Shown: positions 27,417-35,087, numbered from the stretch's first letter. The stretch: DNA of 64,000 nt from Synechococcus sp. PROS-9-1 (GCF_014279775.1 NZ_CP047961.1:1860001-1924000); one strand, 5' to 3'. Notes: generated by a model from the letters alone, not told the origin. Numbers and translations: made by a program.

Positions 27417-28214
27417 TCAGCAATATTTGTTCAGAAAGTGAATTACTGATAGGTTTGAGTATTCGTATGAATAGGCTTCCTTTTCTGCGATTTTGATTTG
27501 CAAGGGTACATTCCTGTAAATCTTTGAGTTTATTTGTTTATTGTAAATCTGTTCTGGTGATAGTTTGATGCCTAATGGTATTGGTTTGAAATTTATTCCA
27601 CCATTCTTGCAGCTTTGGGCTACATGAATTGCTTCATGATTTAACACTCTGAGCACTGCCATTGAGCCTTGTTCCATTTTATATTTCTCAATTTTGATTG
27701 TTTGAAGTCCTGGTTGCCATACGGCTGCTGCTCCTGTTTTCCCTGGATCTGCAATTGCTACGGTTACACCAGCATCTCTTAGAGCCCTTAATAGATTTTT
27801 TATTTGTTCTCTCGTTCCGTTGACCTTCATTTTATTTTTTTCTGCGCTCTCTTCTATTTGTTTTTTTGTTTTCGGTGCGTCTCCTTTTTTTGCCTTGTAT
27901 CTATATTTCTTGCTTCCTAAATTGTCTATAATAATTCTTGCCTCGAATTCGTGATCACCTTTATTCATAAGGCTCGAAGCCATCTTAAATCCATAGTTAG
28001 TTGCGATATTTACTTCTGTACTTTTTAGCCGTTTGTCTTCTGGAATGATTTTATTCAGTTCTCCATCTCGTTTTAAGTTTGGAATTGGTAGAGTTCTTTT
28101 GAGAATGTCTTTTGGAACTACCCAGCTTGTTAAGGCAACTGCTGTGAGGATGTAGAACTTTTTGTTTGATCTTAACTTGAATATTAATGATTTAACCCCA
28201 ATTGTGCGTAGCAT
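27417..28214 (-). CDS. Membrane-anchored protein with a HEAIH zinc-protease-like motif
   Basis: 265 aa. A basic N-terminus is followed by one hydrophobic segment (FYILTAVALTSWVV, about residues 21-34). A Lys-rich region lies in the middle (YRYKAKKGDAPKTKKQIEES). At about residue 193 it has NHEAIHVAQ, the HExxH pattern of zinc metallopeptidases; downstream EKEAYSYEYS could supply the third ligand Glu. It ends close to a Cys. I do not know the family and metal binding is inferred from the motif. The gene starts 1 bp after the stop of the upstream DUF6447-like gene, so the pair is probably cotranscribed. Confidence 0.7.
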   Translation of the reverse strand: MLRTIGVKSLIFKLRSNKKFYILTAVALTSWVVPKDILKRTLPIPNLKRDGELNKIIPEDKRLKSTEVNIATNYGFKMASSLMNKGDHEFEARIIIDNLGSKKYRYKAKKGDAPKTKKQIEESAEKNKMKVNGTREQIKNLLRALRDAGVTVAIADPGKTGAAAVWQPGLQTIKIEKYKMEQGSMAVLRVLNHEAIHVAQSCKNGGINFKPIPLGIKLSPEQIYNKQINSKIYRNVPLQIKIAEKEAYSYEYSNLSVIHFLNKYC

Positions 28215-28215
28215 T

Positions 28216-28470
28216 CTAGTCTTCGACTGGGGTTACTTCGGTGAGTTTTCTTTTTAGCTGTGAGGCAAGAACTTGTCTACCAACTGCCACAACTCTGAGT
28301 TGATCTTGTGCGTGCTTGAGTTGTGATTCTGCTGTTTGAAGGCCACGTACTAATCTCTTCAGCTCGTCAGACATGTCATTAAGGTTATAGCGTTTCCCTT
28401 CAAAATTCAGGACGGCCCTACGATCTTTGCTTTGTGCTGGGCTCATCGCAGGCATATTCAGTCTAGACAT
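28216..28470 (-). CDS. DUF6447-like small protein
   Basis: 84 aa. The pattern LNFEGKRYNLNDMSDELKRL followed by a helix with regularly spaced Leu and Gln (LQTAESQLKHAQDQLRVVAV) and RQVLASQLKR fits the short DUF6447 family found in picocyanobacteria and their phages. Its function is unknown. It overlaps no neighbour and precedes the HEAIH protein by 1 bp. Confidence 0.75.
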   Translation of the reverse strand: MSRLNMPAMSPAQSKDRRAVLNFEGKRYNLNDMSDELKRLVRGLQTAESQLKHAQDQLRVVAVGRQVLASQLKRKLTEVTPVED

Positions 28471-28508
28471 GCCTATTTTACTGGTCTGTCAACCCTTCTG
28501 ATCTGGCT

Positions 28509-28730
28509 TCATGCTGTTGCTCTTGTTGCTGTAAGCGGCTCAAACTCGTCGTCGTTATTCCAGCGATGGCTCTCGTCTACAGGATTGGTTGAGATAGTGC
28601 TGAGGTTGTAGATCCTACTTTGGGGCACATTCTGCTTAAAGTGAACTCTCCTGTTCACTTCAGATTGTTTGCTTTCATAATGATTCTTCAGATGGTTAGT
28701 GTGCTTTTGGTCCCAGCGCACAGTCACCAT
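28509..28730 (-). CDS. Hypothetical 73-aa protein
   Basis: Starts MVTVRWDQKHTNHLKNHYES; basic N-terminal half, acidic C-terminal half (DESHRWNNDDEFEPLTATRA). No recognised family and no obvious ribosome-binding site. It lies 38 bp before the DUF6447-like gene on the same strand. It could be a small island protein or chance ORF. Confidence 0.4.
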   Translation of the reverse strand: MVTVRWDQKHTNHLKNHYESKQSEVNRRVHFKQNVPQSRIYNLSTISTNPVDESHRWNNDDEFEPLTATRATA

Positions 28731-28794
28731 GGTTTGTGCATTTCAAGGCCCTCTTGTTTCATTTTCTAACTTTTGTTTGCCCTACTGCTTCTGT

Positions 28795-29337
28795 TTACAC
28801 TAATGCTTCCAATCGTGAGCTAAACGGTGCGTGAGGTGGTGACCTTTGGCGTTGATTTGTTCGGTTAGGGGTTGTAGATTCCTGCCGAAAACAACTATCC
28901 TTCAGCTTTATCGATTTTGTGCTTGCATTAATCTTTCTGCCAATTAATGTGCTGCTCAGGACTCGGATTTTGTAAGGAGGACTCTTCAGACTGCCTGCCG
29001 GTAGGGGCAGTTTTAGGGTGTCTCTCAAGAGGGAAACGAGCTTGTCCTTGAAGTGGTTCTGGCCATAGCCACGAACTTTGTCCTCACGCTGTTTCAGGCA
29101 CTGTCGATAGTTGGGAAACAGTGCCTGAGTTGGATCGGAGCCTGGTCCTTCAAGAGTGCCAACGTTAGTGTTGATTGCGGCCTCACCGTCACCCCACAAC
29201 TGGTCATCAAAGATCAGGAAGTCATTGGCCCATTCGGCCAAACGATCGGTTGAAAGGAGCACCTCCTTTTCGGCCTCCGAGCGGGCCAGGGATGTGACAT
29301 CTTTGGATATCGCACGCCGCGCTTCCGCCGGATCCAT
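28795..29337 (-). pseudogene. C-terminal fragment of a phage/satellite D5-type primase-helicase
   Basis: 180 codons open. Residues about 25-140 (VLLSTDRLAEWANDFLIFDD, ALFPNYRQCLKQREDKVRGY, NHFKDKLVSLLRDTLKLPLP) have the pattern of the C-terminal DNA-binding region of D5/P4-type primase-helicases: YxxYxxxCxxxG then FxxxLxxxL. The ATPase part is missing upstream, where the strand instead carries a fragment in the opposite direction, so the gene is truncated. The last 40 residues are probably read-through into unrelated sequence. It is evidence of a decayed satellite or phage-like element. Confidence 0.5.
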
Positions 29338-29340
29338 GGG

Positions 29341-29574
29341 AAGAGCTAATTAGCGGCTTCCTTGAGCGAAAGGCAGGCACTCCCTACGTCGAGCTTCAGG
29401 AGATCTACCGCCACTTGGAGATCAACCCTGAAAAGCAAAACGGCACTAACGCCAAAAGGATCACTGAGCTTGCTGCCGAGGTCGGGTGGGTGAAGTCCCG
29501 GAAGCGAGTTGGCGGGCAGGGGGAGCGGGTAAACGCTTTCTTCCCTGAACGGGTCAAATCCAGGTGTCCTGGCT
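29341..29574 (+). pseudogene. C-terminal winged-helix fragment of a VapE/primase-like protein
   Basis: On the plus strand the frame reads EELISGFLERKAGTPYVELQ, IYRHLEINPEKQNGTNAKRI, TELAAEVGWVKSRKRVGGQG and ends at a stop at 29572-29574. This is the typical end of a VapE or satellite primase-helicase (a winged helix ending in GW-K-RKRVGG-GxRVxAFFP). No start codon lies in frame after the stop at 29251, so it is a truncated remnant. It is divergent from the minus-strand primase fragment, with 3 bp between, which shows rearrangement. Confidence 0.5.
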
Positions 29575-29775
29575 GACCAGACCTTTTTGGGCAACTTCCC
29601 CCCTCTAACTACTTCTCTTTATTCAACTGTTTAAGGAAAAAGGTATGGACAGGGGGGACACGACGTAATCCAGTTGCACATCGCAACTGAGTTACGGCCA
29701 CAGTCTCCACCGAGTCACCCCAATGGATCTGGGAGGGCTCCGGTCGTAACCAGGCTTACGCCGTCGAAGAGGCAG

Positions 29776-30004
29776 CCTTCAGACGGGGCAAGGGACTTGC
29801 TGTGTTGATGATCCCGACGAAAAGTGGCGTTTTCGTCGGATCGAAAAGTGATGTTTTCGGTCCGATCGTTTTTTCAGGTCAATAGTGGGGTTGCTGTGTA
29901 AGTGACCGGGCCCAGACGGCGTTTTGGGCCCGGATCTTTTCTTTAACCTTCAGATGGGGCAAGGACTTTGCTGTGTTGATGATCCCGACGAAAAGTGGCA
30001 TTTT
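29776..30004. repeat. Pair of structured 58-bp direct repeats
   Basis: 29776-29833 and 29947-30004 match at about nine of ten positions (CCTTCAGAYGGGGCAAG ... GATCCCGACGAAAAGTGGC), 171 bp apart. The first copy runs into a hairpin (29810-29842) with a 13-bp stem CGACGAAAA/TTTTCGTCG extended by GATC, then a T6 run at 29869-29874. The surrounding 29575-30080 contains no gene that I can support. It may be a structured RNA, a terminator or part of an element end. Confidence 0.6.
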
Positions 30005-30080
30005 GATCGGGACTGTTTTCTCAGATCAAAGAACTTCGGCTTATACCTGTTTGCCGTAACAGCCGTTACGACTGAATTGA

Positions 30081-30602
30081 TTACGGAGTTGTCTTTTCTT
30101 TCCAGTCAGTGATTGGCGGACGTTCGTATGGGTTCATTGGAACGCCATAGCTCTTGTCACGACCTTGGGTGTCTTGTGGGCCTTGGCTAGCGGGAAGCCT
30201 GTAGTTAGGGAATGGCCGTGATGCTTGCTTCATCCACCTTCCTATTGCTCGAATAAAATCAGTTTGTGCAGAATGGTTGGCAAATAAAAATAGCGCGTAC
30301 TTAGTCTCACCACTACGAGACTTATACGTTAGATAGTTGTAATACTCATCTCCATCTTCGTCGAATCTATAACCTATAAGATCGGACCTCTGTATTCCGC
30401 CTTGTCCTTCTACCCACATTGCGGGACCTTGAAACCTGACTCTGCATTTGTTCTTTATTTCTCTGCACCAAGCGTCGTGGTAACTCTTAGGACCATCTTT
30501 GAATAATGCCGTGGGGAAGTCGGCATCTCCAAAATCAGCTCTTACGGGCAGACAGATAACGATTGAGGTAATGGCAAATATGGCGAGGCTGAGCTTTCTC
30601 AT
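30081..30602 (-). CDS. Secreted hypothetical protein, paralogue of 32184-32723
   Basis: 173 aa with a clear signal peptide (MRKLSLAIFAITSIVICLPV, cleavage after RA). The mature part has two Cys (WCREIKNKCRVRF), a VxGxGGI element and a segment ALFLFANHSAQTDFIRAIGR. The order and spacing (C..K.CxVxF, MxVxGxxGI, ALF, FxxAxGxW) match the secreted protein at 32184-32723, so the two are diverged paralogues. Start overlaps the upstream gene by 4 bp (ATGA), so the pair is cotranscribed. Function unknown. Confidence 0.7.
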   Translation of the reverse strand: MRKLSLAIFAITSIVICLPVRADFGDADFPTALFKDGPKSYHDAWCREIKNKCRVRFQGPAMWVEGQGGIQRSDLIGYRFDEDGDEYYNYLTYKSRSGETKYALFLFANHSAQTDFIRAIGRWMKQASRPFPNYRLPASQGPQDTQGRDKSYGVPMNPYERPPITDWKEKTTP

Positions 30603-30880
30603 TTGCCCTCCAAACAGTGAAATCCGTGATATTTAGATATTACCTTCTGCTCGATTGTGGTGCTTCCTTTCCACAATGCTCCCTGTATTTCGCATTGAGT
30701 CATATCAGTCATTTCAATTTTTTCTAGAGCTGCATCCTCAGCCCAGCCTTTGTGCAGGATCAGCCAAACAGATCCAGCATTCGCAGGGGCGACCAATTGC
30801 TGATCAGCCTCAGGCTGAGCTTGTGCCGAGAGTGGGACTCCACCGAGCAGCAAGGGCAACATCAGAAAAAGCCCTTTCAT
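30599..30880 (-). CDS. Small secreted hypothetical protein (93 aa)
   Basis: Signal peptide MKGLFLMLPLLLGGVPLSAQ with likely cleavage after AQA. The mature protein has two Cys (MTQCEIQG, FHCLEGK) that could form a disulphide. It overlaps the following gene 30081-30602 by 4 bp. No family recognised. Confidence 0.65.
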   Translation of the reverse strand: MKGLFLMLPLLLGGVPLSAQAQPEADQQLVAPANAGSVWLILHKGWAEDAALEKIEMTDMTQCEIQGALWKGSTTIEQKVISKYHGFHCLEGK

Positions 30881-30912
30881 TGCCGCTATTCAAAAGCTGG
30901 TCCCAGTCTGGC

Positions 30913-31038
30913 TTACGCAATGCGAATTACGTCATAGCCGCATTTGATGGACTCGATGCCCGCTGGTTGCGTTGATGCCCAGTCCGCACATCCAATCGAG
31001 CTGGCGCTTACAAGCACCACCGCTCCTTGATTCTTCTG
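30913..31038 (-). pseudogene. Frameshifted C-terminus of the terminase-like protein, ending in an ATTACGTCA site
   Basis: The minus strand reads ACKRQLDWMCGLGINATSGH, RVHQMRL, stop at 30932-30934, matching ACIKQLDWMTGLGINSNSGH, RVHRARQ of the protein at 39129-39494. The upstream part (ETQKNQGAVV) is in another frame, so there is a frameshift. The stop codon is inside the 22-bp site 30913-30934 (TTACGCAAT ... ATTACGTCA), exactly as at 39110-39131. Confidence 0.75.
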
Positions 31039-31103
31039 TGTCTCGGCCATCGGCTCAAGCTCACACAACGTTTTGCAGGCCACCGCTGCACGCCCATGTG
31101 GCT

Positions 31104-31304
31104 ATGGCTATGAACCAGAAAGTGCTCATCACATCAGTGACTCAAGGAATCTCCACAAGCCAACTGCCTAGCCTCACCAAAGTCCTAGGCGGGAGTCACC
31201 TCAGCTCTTTTCTCTTGGAGCGGTGGGCGCAACGCCATATCCAAAAGCGTTATGCAGTAGCTCCTGTCTGCCCTCCCGAGGACGACCTGAAAGAACAGAA
31301 TTAA
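31104..31304 (+). CDS. Doubtful 66-aa ORF
   Basis: The only plus-strand reading frame with coding-like composition in 30.9-31.3 kb: MAMNQKVLITSVTQGISTSQ, ending PPEDDLKEQN. No ribosome-binding site and no family recognised. It may be the tail of a longer lost gene. All its neighbours are on the minus strand. Confidence 0.25.
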   Translation: MAMNQKVLITSVTQGISTSQLPSLTKVLGGSHLSSFLLERWAQRHIQKRYAVAPVCPPEDDLKEQN

Positions 31305-31323
31305 TTACTTGGCGTGCAGGCAT

Positions 31324-31531
31324 TAGGAATCAGCATTTACAGAACTTGGGCTTACTCCTAAGCACGACAGGTTTATTGCTTGCTTCAGCCCACTGCAAAC
31401 CAAAGCCTGCTGTGCAGCTGAAAAGGTAGATGCCACCACCCTGCCCCACCCGTGGATTGGCAGCGAACAAGGCAGCGCCTATAGCCATGAAGATCACCGC
31501 TTCAGACACTTTCTTGATCACAGCCAACCAT
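31324..31531. repeat. 208-bp direct repeat, copy 1 (with 34618-34825)
   Basis: Differs from 34618-34825 at only a handful of positions, 3294 bp away. The borders are sharp: the flanking sequences are unrelated. The repeat holds the complete 65-aa ORF plus a few bases on each side and nothing else, which makes it look like a mobile cassette or a recent segmental copy. Confidence 0.9.
31330..31527 (-). CDS. 65-aa hydrophobic protein, duplicate of 34624-34821
   Basis: MAVIKKVSEAVIFMAIGAAL at the start gives a signal-anchor-like hydrophobic segment (residues 9-22), then a Gly-rich stretch (GVGQGGG type) and IYLFSCTAGFGLQW. The end is basic and Cys-containing (LRSKPKFCKC). It differs from the copy at 34624-34821 by two residues, so the sequence is probably under selection or the copy is very recent. 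Membrane or secreted location is likely. Function unknown. Confidence 0.6.
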   Translation of the reverse strand: MAVIKKVSEAVIFMAIGAALFAANPRVGQGGGIYLFSCTAGFGLQWAEASNKPVVLRSKPKFCKC

Positions 31532-31666
31532 CACTTGCCAATGAAATTCTGGCTCGCCACACAGCAATGACAGCCGTTGACAGCGGTGACGGCAATCAGC
31601 AAAAACTCAATTAAGACAGTCAGCGCCGGTAGGTCTGACCCCATTTCAAGAGTCCAAGCTGCAGCC

Positions 31667-32086
31667 CTAAGTCAGGTGATTCACTACAGCAATGCAGTAA
31701 GCAAGGTATTCCTCAGGACTCATGTCGCCCTTTGCATCATTGGTTTGCCAGCTGACGATCTGAAAGTCACACACTGGCTCAGCATTCCGATGGTCAACCG
31801 TTGGCAGCCGATAGAACTCTCTTCTGTAAGCGGACCCCCGGTCTTTGCTCTCAGCGTTGTCGTAGAGGCCAAGCAGCTCTGAATCCATTGCTTGCCCGTC
31901 ATAAGGGTCAATTCCGTCTGACCGGTGCATCGCTTCATGGATCGCATCCATGGCTTCCTTCACCCGATAAGTCCCCCCTCTCTTCCGGTCGCGCTTCATC
32001 AATGAGATGGCTTTGCGATTAAGCCAACGCTTATAGGAATCTGAATCGCTCTTTACCCATAAAGGCGGGTCATAGGAAGTAGCCAT
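31667..32086 (-). CDS. Putative HNH-type nuclease-like protein (139 aa)
   Basis: Starts MATSYDPPLWVKSDSDSYKR. The C-terminal half has the arrangement of HNH-like nucleases: RGGTYRVKEAMDAIHEAMH, DPYDGQAMDSELL, then LPTVDHRNAEPVCDFQIVSW, QTNDAKGDMSPEEY, in which a TVDH motif is followed by an Asn and a Lys (NDAK). The usual zinc-binding Cys pairs are absent, so the assignment rests on the pattern. It is on the same strand as the surrounding secreted-protein genes but has no signal peptide. Confidence 0.5.
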   Translation of the reverse strand: MATSYDPPLWVKSDSDSYKRWLNRKAISLMKRDRKRGGTYRVKEAMDAIHEAMHRSDGIDPYDGQAMDSELLGLYDNAESKDRGSAYRREFYRLPTVDHRNAEPVCDFQIVSWQTNDAKGDMSPEEYLAYCIAVVNHLT

Positions 32087-32136
32087 GCCTCAATTATTGA
32101 CCGCTGTCATCTCTCACCCTGGGGTGGGGGGTCTTT

Positions 32137-32184
32137 CTACGCAACCGACAGGAGCAAAGCTGCGGCAATGGTGAATCGCTTCAT
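32137..32184 (-). pseudogene. Orphan signal peptide MKRFTIAAALLLSVA
   Basis: An ATG overlapping the stop of 32184-32723 (ATGA) opens a 15-codon frame that reads as a signal peptide and then stops with TAG. The neighbours at 32740 and 33427 start MKRLFLL and MKRLPLF. It is probably the 5' end of a deleted secreted-protein gene. Confidence 0.5.
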
Positions 32185-32723
32185 CATTCAGCCTCCGGGG
32201 TTTCCGAATCTTTTATTGATATAGAGCCGTCTGAGTTCATCTTGCCTGACTTGAAAGCCCCAACTGTGGCGACGAAGTGCCGCAGATCCGATTCGTGAGT
32301 TGTCCAAAACAATGCGAGGTGATGCCCCCCGTCATCGACCGTGAACGAGAGATAGGAGACGGTGTCGAAGCAGCAACTGGGGTCGATGGTGATGGACACG
32401 ATTTGATCCGGAGTAATACCAATCGAACCATCGACTGACATCCGCCCGTTTAAGAAGGAGACTGTGCATCGCCTGCTGTGTCGACCACACCGCATCCCCC
32501 GCTTTGGACCAAACACAGGAATGATTCGATTTTCATCCTGTTCAGTAGAAATGCCGAGCACTGCAGTGGAATGCCTGGGGTACTGGCGATCATCGGCAAG
32601 GACAGGAACCGCCAGCAGAATTGGTAATAGTCCAGCGAATAGGCGCAGCAACTTAGCTTCCCAACAGCTATTACCTTGGCAAGACCTGCGGGACTTCACA
32701 ACGGTTTGGGAGCCTTCTTTCAT
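32184..32723 (-). CDS. Secreted hypothetical protein, paralogue of 30081-30602
   Basis: 179 aa from the ATG at 32723. The hydrophobic signal core (LLRLFAGLLPILLAVPVLAD) lies at residues 25-44, so a TTG start at 32651 would give a more usual signal peptide. The mature part has Cys pairs (MRCGRHSRRCTVSF, PSCCFDT), MSVDGSIGI, and HHLALFWTTHESDLRHFVAT. The order of these elements follows the protein at 30081-30602. Start is 7 bp after an ATTACGTCA site (32730-32738). Function unknown. Confidence 0.65.
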   Translation of the reverse strand: MKEGSQTVVKSRRSCQGNSCWEAKLLRLFAGLLPILLAVPVLADDRQYPRHSTAVLGISTEQDENRIIPVFGPKRGMRCGRHSRRCTVSFLNGRMSVDGSIGITPDQIVSITIDPSCCFDTVSYLSFTVDDGGHHLALFWTTHESDLRHFVATVGAFKSGKMNSDGSISIKDSETPEAE

Positions 32724-32739
32724 AAATCTATTACGTCAA

Positions 32740-33348
32740 TCAATCAACTGATTGAAGGCGGATGCGTTCCTTCTCAGCCATTGCTGGGTTCAATTCAGCC
32801 CATTGCTTCATTGATGGATTGGCATCTAAGTAAGAATCATAATTACATTCATACTTATGTAGTTTAAAGTTGCACTTAGGCCCTTTTGCCTCCTCAAGTC
32901 CTTTCCAGTCTGCTGGTGCTGTTTCACAAGAGTTGTTCCAACCAACCTCTGGCTCAACGGCTGGACATCCATCATCAAAACCCACTGGTGCAACCTCTTC
33001 GAGAATTAATGAACCAGATAAATACAGTCCACTTCTTAATTCACTATTGCATTTCCAATCACTTTTCCCCGCAACTATTGCATTATTATTGCCTCTTCCA
33101 AACGCCCACCATCCATATTTACAACCAACTCTTTGGCAGTTCCCATTCCCTATGTATGCAAATTGAGACTGGCATTTGTTCCCAACACTAGTTTCTTTTG
33201 ATGGCACTATTTCACCCTTCATAGCCCTTACGCATCCCGCATAGTCCTTGGCTTCAATGCAAAGCTTGTGAATCTTGGGTTCAACCTCAGCAAAGGCTGG
33301 AGTGCTCGCAAGCAGAGCTGGCAGAGCAAGAAGGAAAAGTCGTTTCAT
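32740..33348 (-). CDS. Cys-rich secreted hypothetical protein (202 aa)
   Basis: I start at the ATG at 33348 (MKRLFLLALPALLASTPAFA, a clean signal peptide) instead of the longer frame at 33390. The mature part has about ten Cys, including KCQSQFAYIGNGNCQRVGCK, which suggests disulphide bonding. The C-terminus (YLDANPSMKQWAELNPAMAE) matches that of the 33427-34362 protein (YLNERPGLKSWTENFPAQAE). The bases around the start are also duplicated between the two genes (33340-33364 and 34354-34378, one mismatch in 25). The two are probably exported factors that share a recognition tail. Confidence 0.7.
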   Translation of the reverse strand: MKRLFLLALPALLASTPAFAEVEPKIHKLCIEAKDYAGCVRAMKGEIVPSKETSVGNKCQSQFAYIGNGNCQRVGCKYGWWAFGRGNNNAIVAGKSDWKCNSELRSGLYLSGSLILEEVAPVGFDDGCPAVEPEVGWNNSCETAPADWKGLEEAKGPKCNFKLHKYECNYDSYLDANPSMKQWAELNPAMAEKERIRLQSVD

Positions 33349-33426
33349 CTGGAAGCCAGGGTTAGGGCCATTGTCTCTCAACCGTCGCAACTTCCATTAC
33401 GTCAAGGAAGAGCATTTATGAAAATA

Positions 33427-34362
33427 TCAGGATAATGGGCATTCCTTCATCTCTTCTGCTTGTGCAGGAAAATTCTCAGTCCAACTCTTGAGTCCAGGAC
33501 GCTCATTAAGGTATTCATGCCATAAGTCATCAGTACTTGCTGTGCGAGAATCAATTGGGACTTCGACATCAAGAGACTTTGAAACTGTACTAATTTTCTT
33601 TGTTAGACGCATATATGCTTTTGCGCTTTGACTATTGGAGCTGAGATCAATAAATTCACACCATGGCTTTTTCGGATTAGTTGTCAGAAGCGAATCTACC
33701 AACTCTGATCTTTGATTCCCCAACATTATCAAGATGTTCTCTTGCGCTGCTCGGAGCAAGTCTGGATCTTGTTTCTCAGATGGCGCAAGACCACTAACTC
33801 CATTGAGTATTGCCATTGTCTTGTGGTGTTGCCCCGTTGCACTAAGGGCAAGGGTTGATGGCGAACCATCCTCACTTAAATATTTGATAGTATAGAAATT
33901 TGTCTTGACATTTCCTATCAAAAAAGGTGTTACGAGAATCATAGGAGGGAAAATTATTGCGCTGACTGTTTGACTTATAAGTGCATCGGTTGATGTTGAG
34001 GACTCAGTGCCTAGGCCCCAGGAAACGAATCTATCTCTAGGAATTAAAATGTAAGGCGTCTTCTTTCGGTATTGGACCCTTAGCTTTGTACCGTCAGCAG
34101 AAGAAATGCCTACCTCGATAGGCTTCTCTAAGCCAGATAAATGCAGATTTAAAAGTGGGATTGTAATTGGATATTTAATTTTCGGCAAATTCAATTCACT
34201 GATTGAGTCGACGCCTGCTTTATCTAAAAATGCCTCACAAGTATCTTGCTGCGTATCAGTTAAGCCTGACGTACCACAATACTCAGGAATCTTGCCTGCG
34301 AAGGCAGCAGGCAAATGTGATGACAATAGTATCGGGAGAGCAAACAGGGGCAGTCGTTTCAT
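33427..34362 (-). CDS. Secreted hypothetical protein (311 aa)
   Basis: Signal peptide MKRLPLFALPILLSSHLPAA, cleavage near AFAG. The N-terminal mature part has a disulphide-like pair (EYCGTSGLTDTQQDTCEAFL). In the middle hydrophobic segments (IIFPPMILVTPFLIGNV) could insert in a membrane or form a buried core. The C-terminus shares the motif YLNERPGLKSWTENFPAQAE with the 32740-33348 protein. The start region is a 25-bp near-copy of that of the same neighbour. Function unknown. Confidence 0.65.
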   Translation of the reverse strand: MKRLPLFALPILLSSHLPAAFAGKIPEYCGTSGLTDTQQDTCEAFLDKAGVDSISELNLPKIKYPITIPLLNLHLSGLEKPIEVGISSADGTKLRVQYRKKTPYILIPRDRFVSWGLGTESSTSTDALISQTVSAIIFPPMILVTPFLIGNVKTNFYTIKYLSEDGSPSTLALSATGQHHKTMAILNGVSGLAPSEKQDPDLLRAAQENILIMLGNQRSELVDSLLTTNPKKPWCEFIDLSSNSQSAKAYMRLTKKISTVSKSLDVEVPIDSRTASTDDLWHEYLNERPGLKSWTENFPAQAEEMKECPLS

Positions 34363-34449
34363 CTGTAAGCCAGGGTTAAAAGAATTTTACTTGTTCATTA
34401 GCAACAAGTATTGCGTCAAACAATTCTAAACATCTGCGCAGCAGGGTTT

Positions 34450-34617
34450 TTAGCGCCTCCAGTCATAACGATTGCCACCTTTACTGTTGATGCCAAGGCC
34501 CAACAACGCGTCTAATTCGCGTACGGCACCAGCAGTGACGGATGGCTGCTTGTGTTTGATGCCAACTGCTTCCTTTGCTGCTGCTCGATCAAGTTGCTGC
34601 GCGATTGCGCCCAGAAG
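34450..34617 (-). pseudogene. C-terminal fragment of a terminase-like protein
   Basis: The minus strand reads TAGAVRELDALLGLGINSKG, GNRYDWRR and stops at 34450-34452, recognisably related to the C-terminus of the 39129-39494 protein (GAVVACIKQLDWMTGLGINS). The homology is cut at 34618 by the start of the 208-bp repeat, so the repeat was inserted into or recombined with this gene. Confidence 0.7.
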
Positions 34618-34825
34618 TAGGAATCAGCATTTACAGAACTTGGGCTTACTCCTAAGCACGACAGGTTTATTGCTTGCTACAGCCCACTGCAAACCAAAGC
34701 CTGCTGTGCAGCTGAAAAGGTAGATGCCACCACCCTGCCCCACCCGTGGATTGGCAGCGAACAAGGCAGCGCCTATAGCCATGAAGATCACCGCTTCCAA
34801 TACTTTCTTGATCACAGCCACCCAT
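34618..34825. repeat. 208-bp direct repeat, copy 2 (with 31324-31531)
   Basis: Near-identical to 31324-31531. Its left edge is exactly the point where the terminase-like fragment is cut. Confidence 0.9.
34624..34821 (-). CDS. 65-aa hydrophobic protein, duplicate of 31330-31527
   Basis: MAVIKKVLEAVIFMAIGAAL and onwards as in the first copy, with Leu for Ser at residue 8 and Val for Glu at residue 48. See 31330-31527 for description. Confidence 0.6.
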   Translation of the reverse strand: MAVIKKVLEAVIFMAIGAALFAANPRVGQGGGIYLFSCTAGFGLQWAVASNKPVVLRSKPKFCKC

Positions 34826-34976
34826 TAAGCATGCTGATATCACTACTCCACCGACCACCGTAAAGGTGAAGTCGGAGTGTGAGAGCAATACATGGGTTGG
34901 CGATATGCGAGTTAATACGGATCAGAGGGCTTGATTCGTATACCTATTAGGTACTAGCAATACAGGAGGCTTCATA

Positions 34977-35021
34977 GTGCTTAAAAGGATGATGATCAAG
35001 GTGATTGATATATACGACTGA
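34977..35021 (+). CDS. Possible 14-codon leader peptide before the adhesin gene
   Basis: An AGGAGG ribosome-binding site (34964-34969) lies 7 bp before a GTG that opens the frame MLKRMMIKVIDIYD, stop at 35019-35021, 66 bp before the large adhesin's ATG. A TATATACG site (35009-35016) overlaps it. A strong ribosome-binding site on such a short frame, when the large gene has none, suggests translational control. Confidence 0.3.
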   Translation: MLKRMMIKVIDIYD

Positions 35022-35087
35022 TCAATACAGAGCAATATAGACACAATAAAATATCCGACTTATGAATAGGTTATAGAGCACAGAGCA

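Noticed and set aside
29346-29594. 82-codon minus-strand frame
   Set aside because: It is the complement of the plus-strand primase-like fragment, which has the recognisable pattern.
34106-34429. Plus-strand frame opposite 33427-34362
   Set aside because: The minus-strand frame has a clean signal peptide and longer coherent coding sequence.
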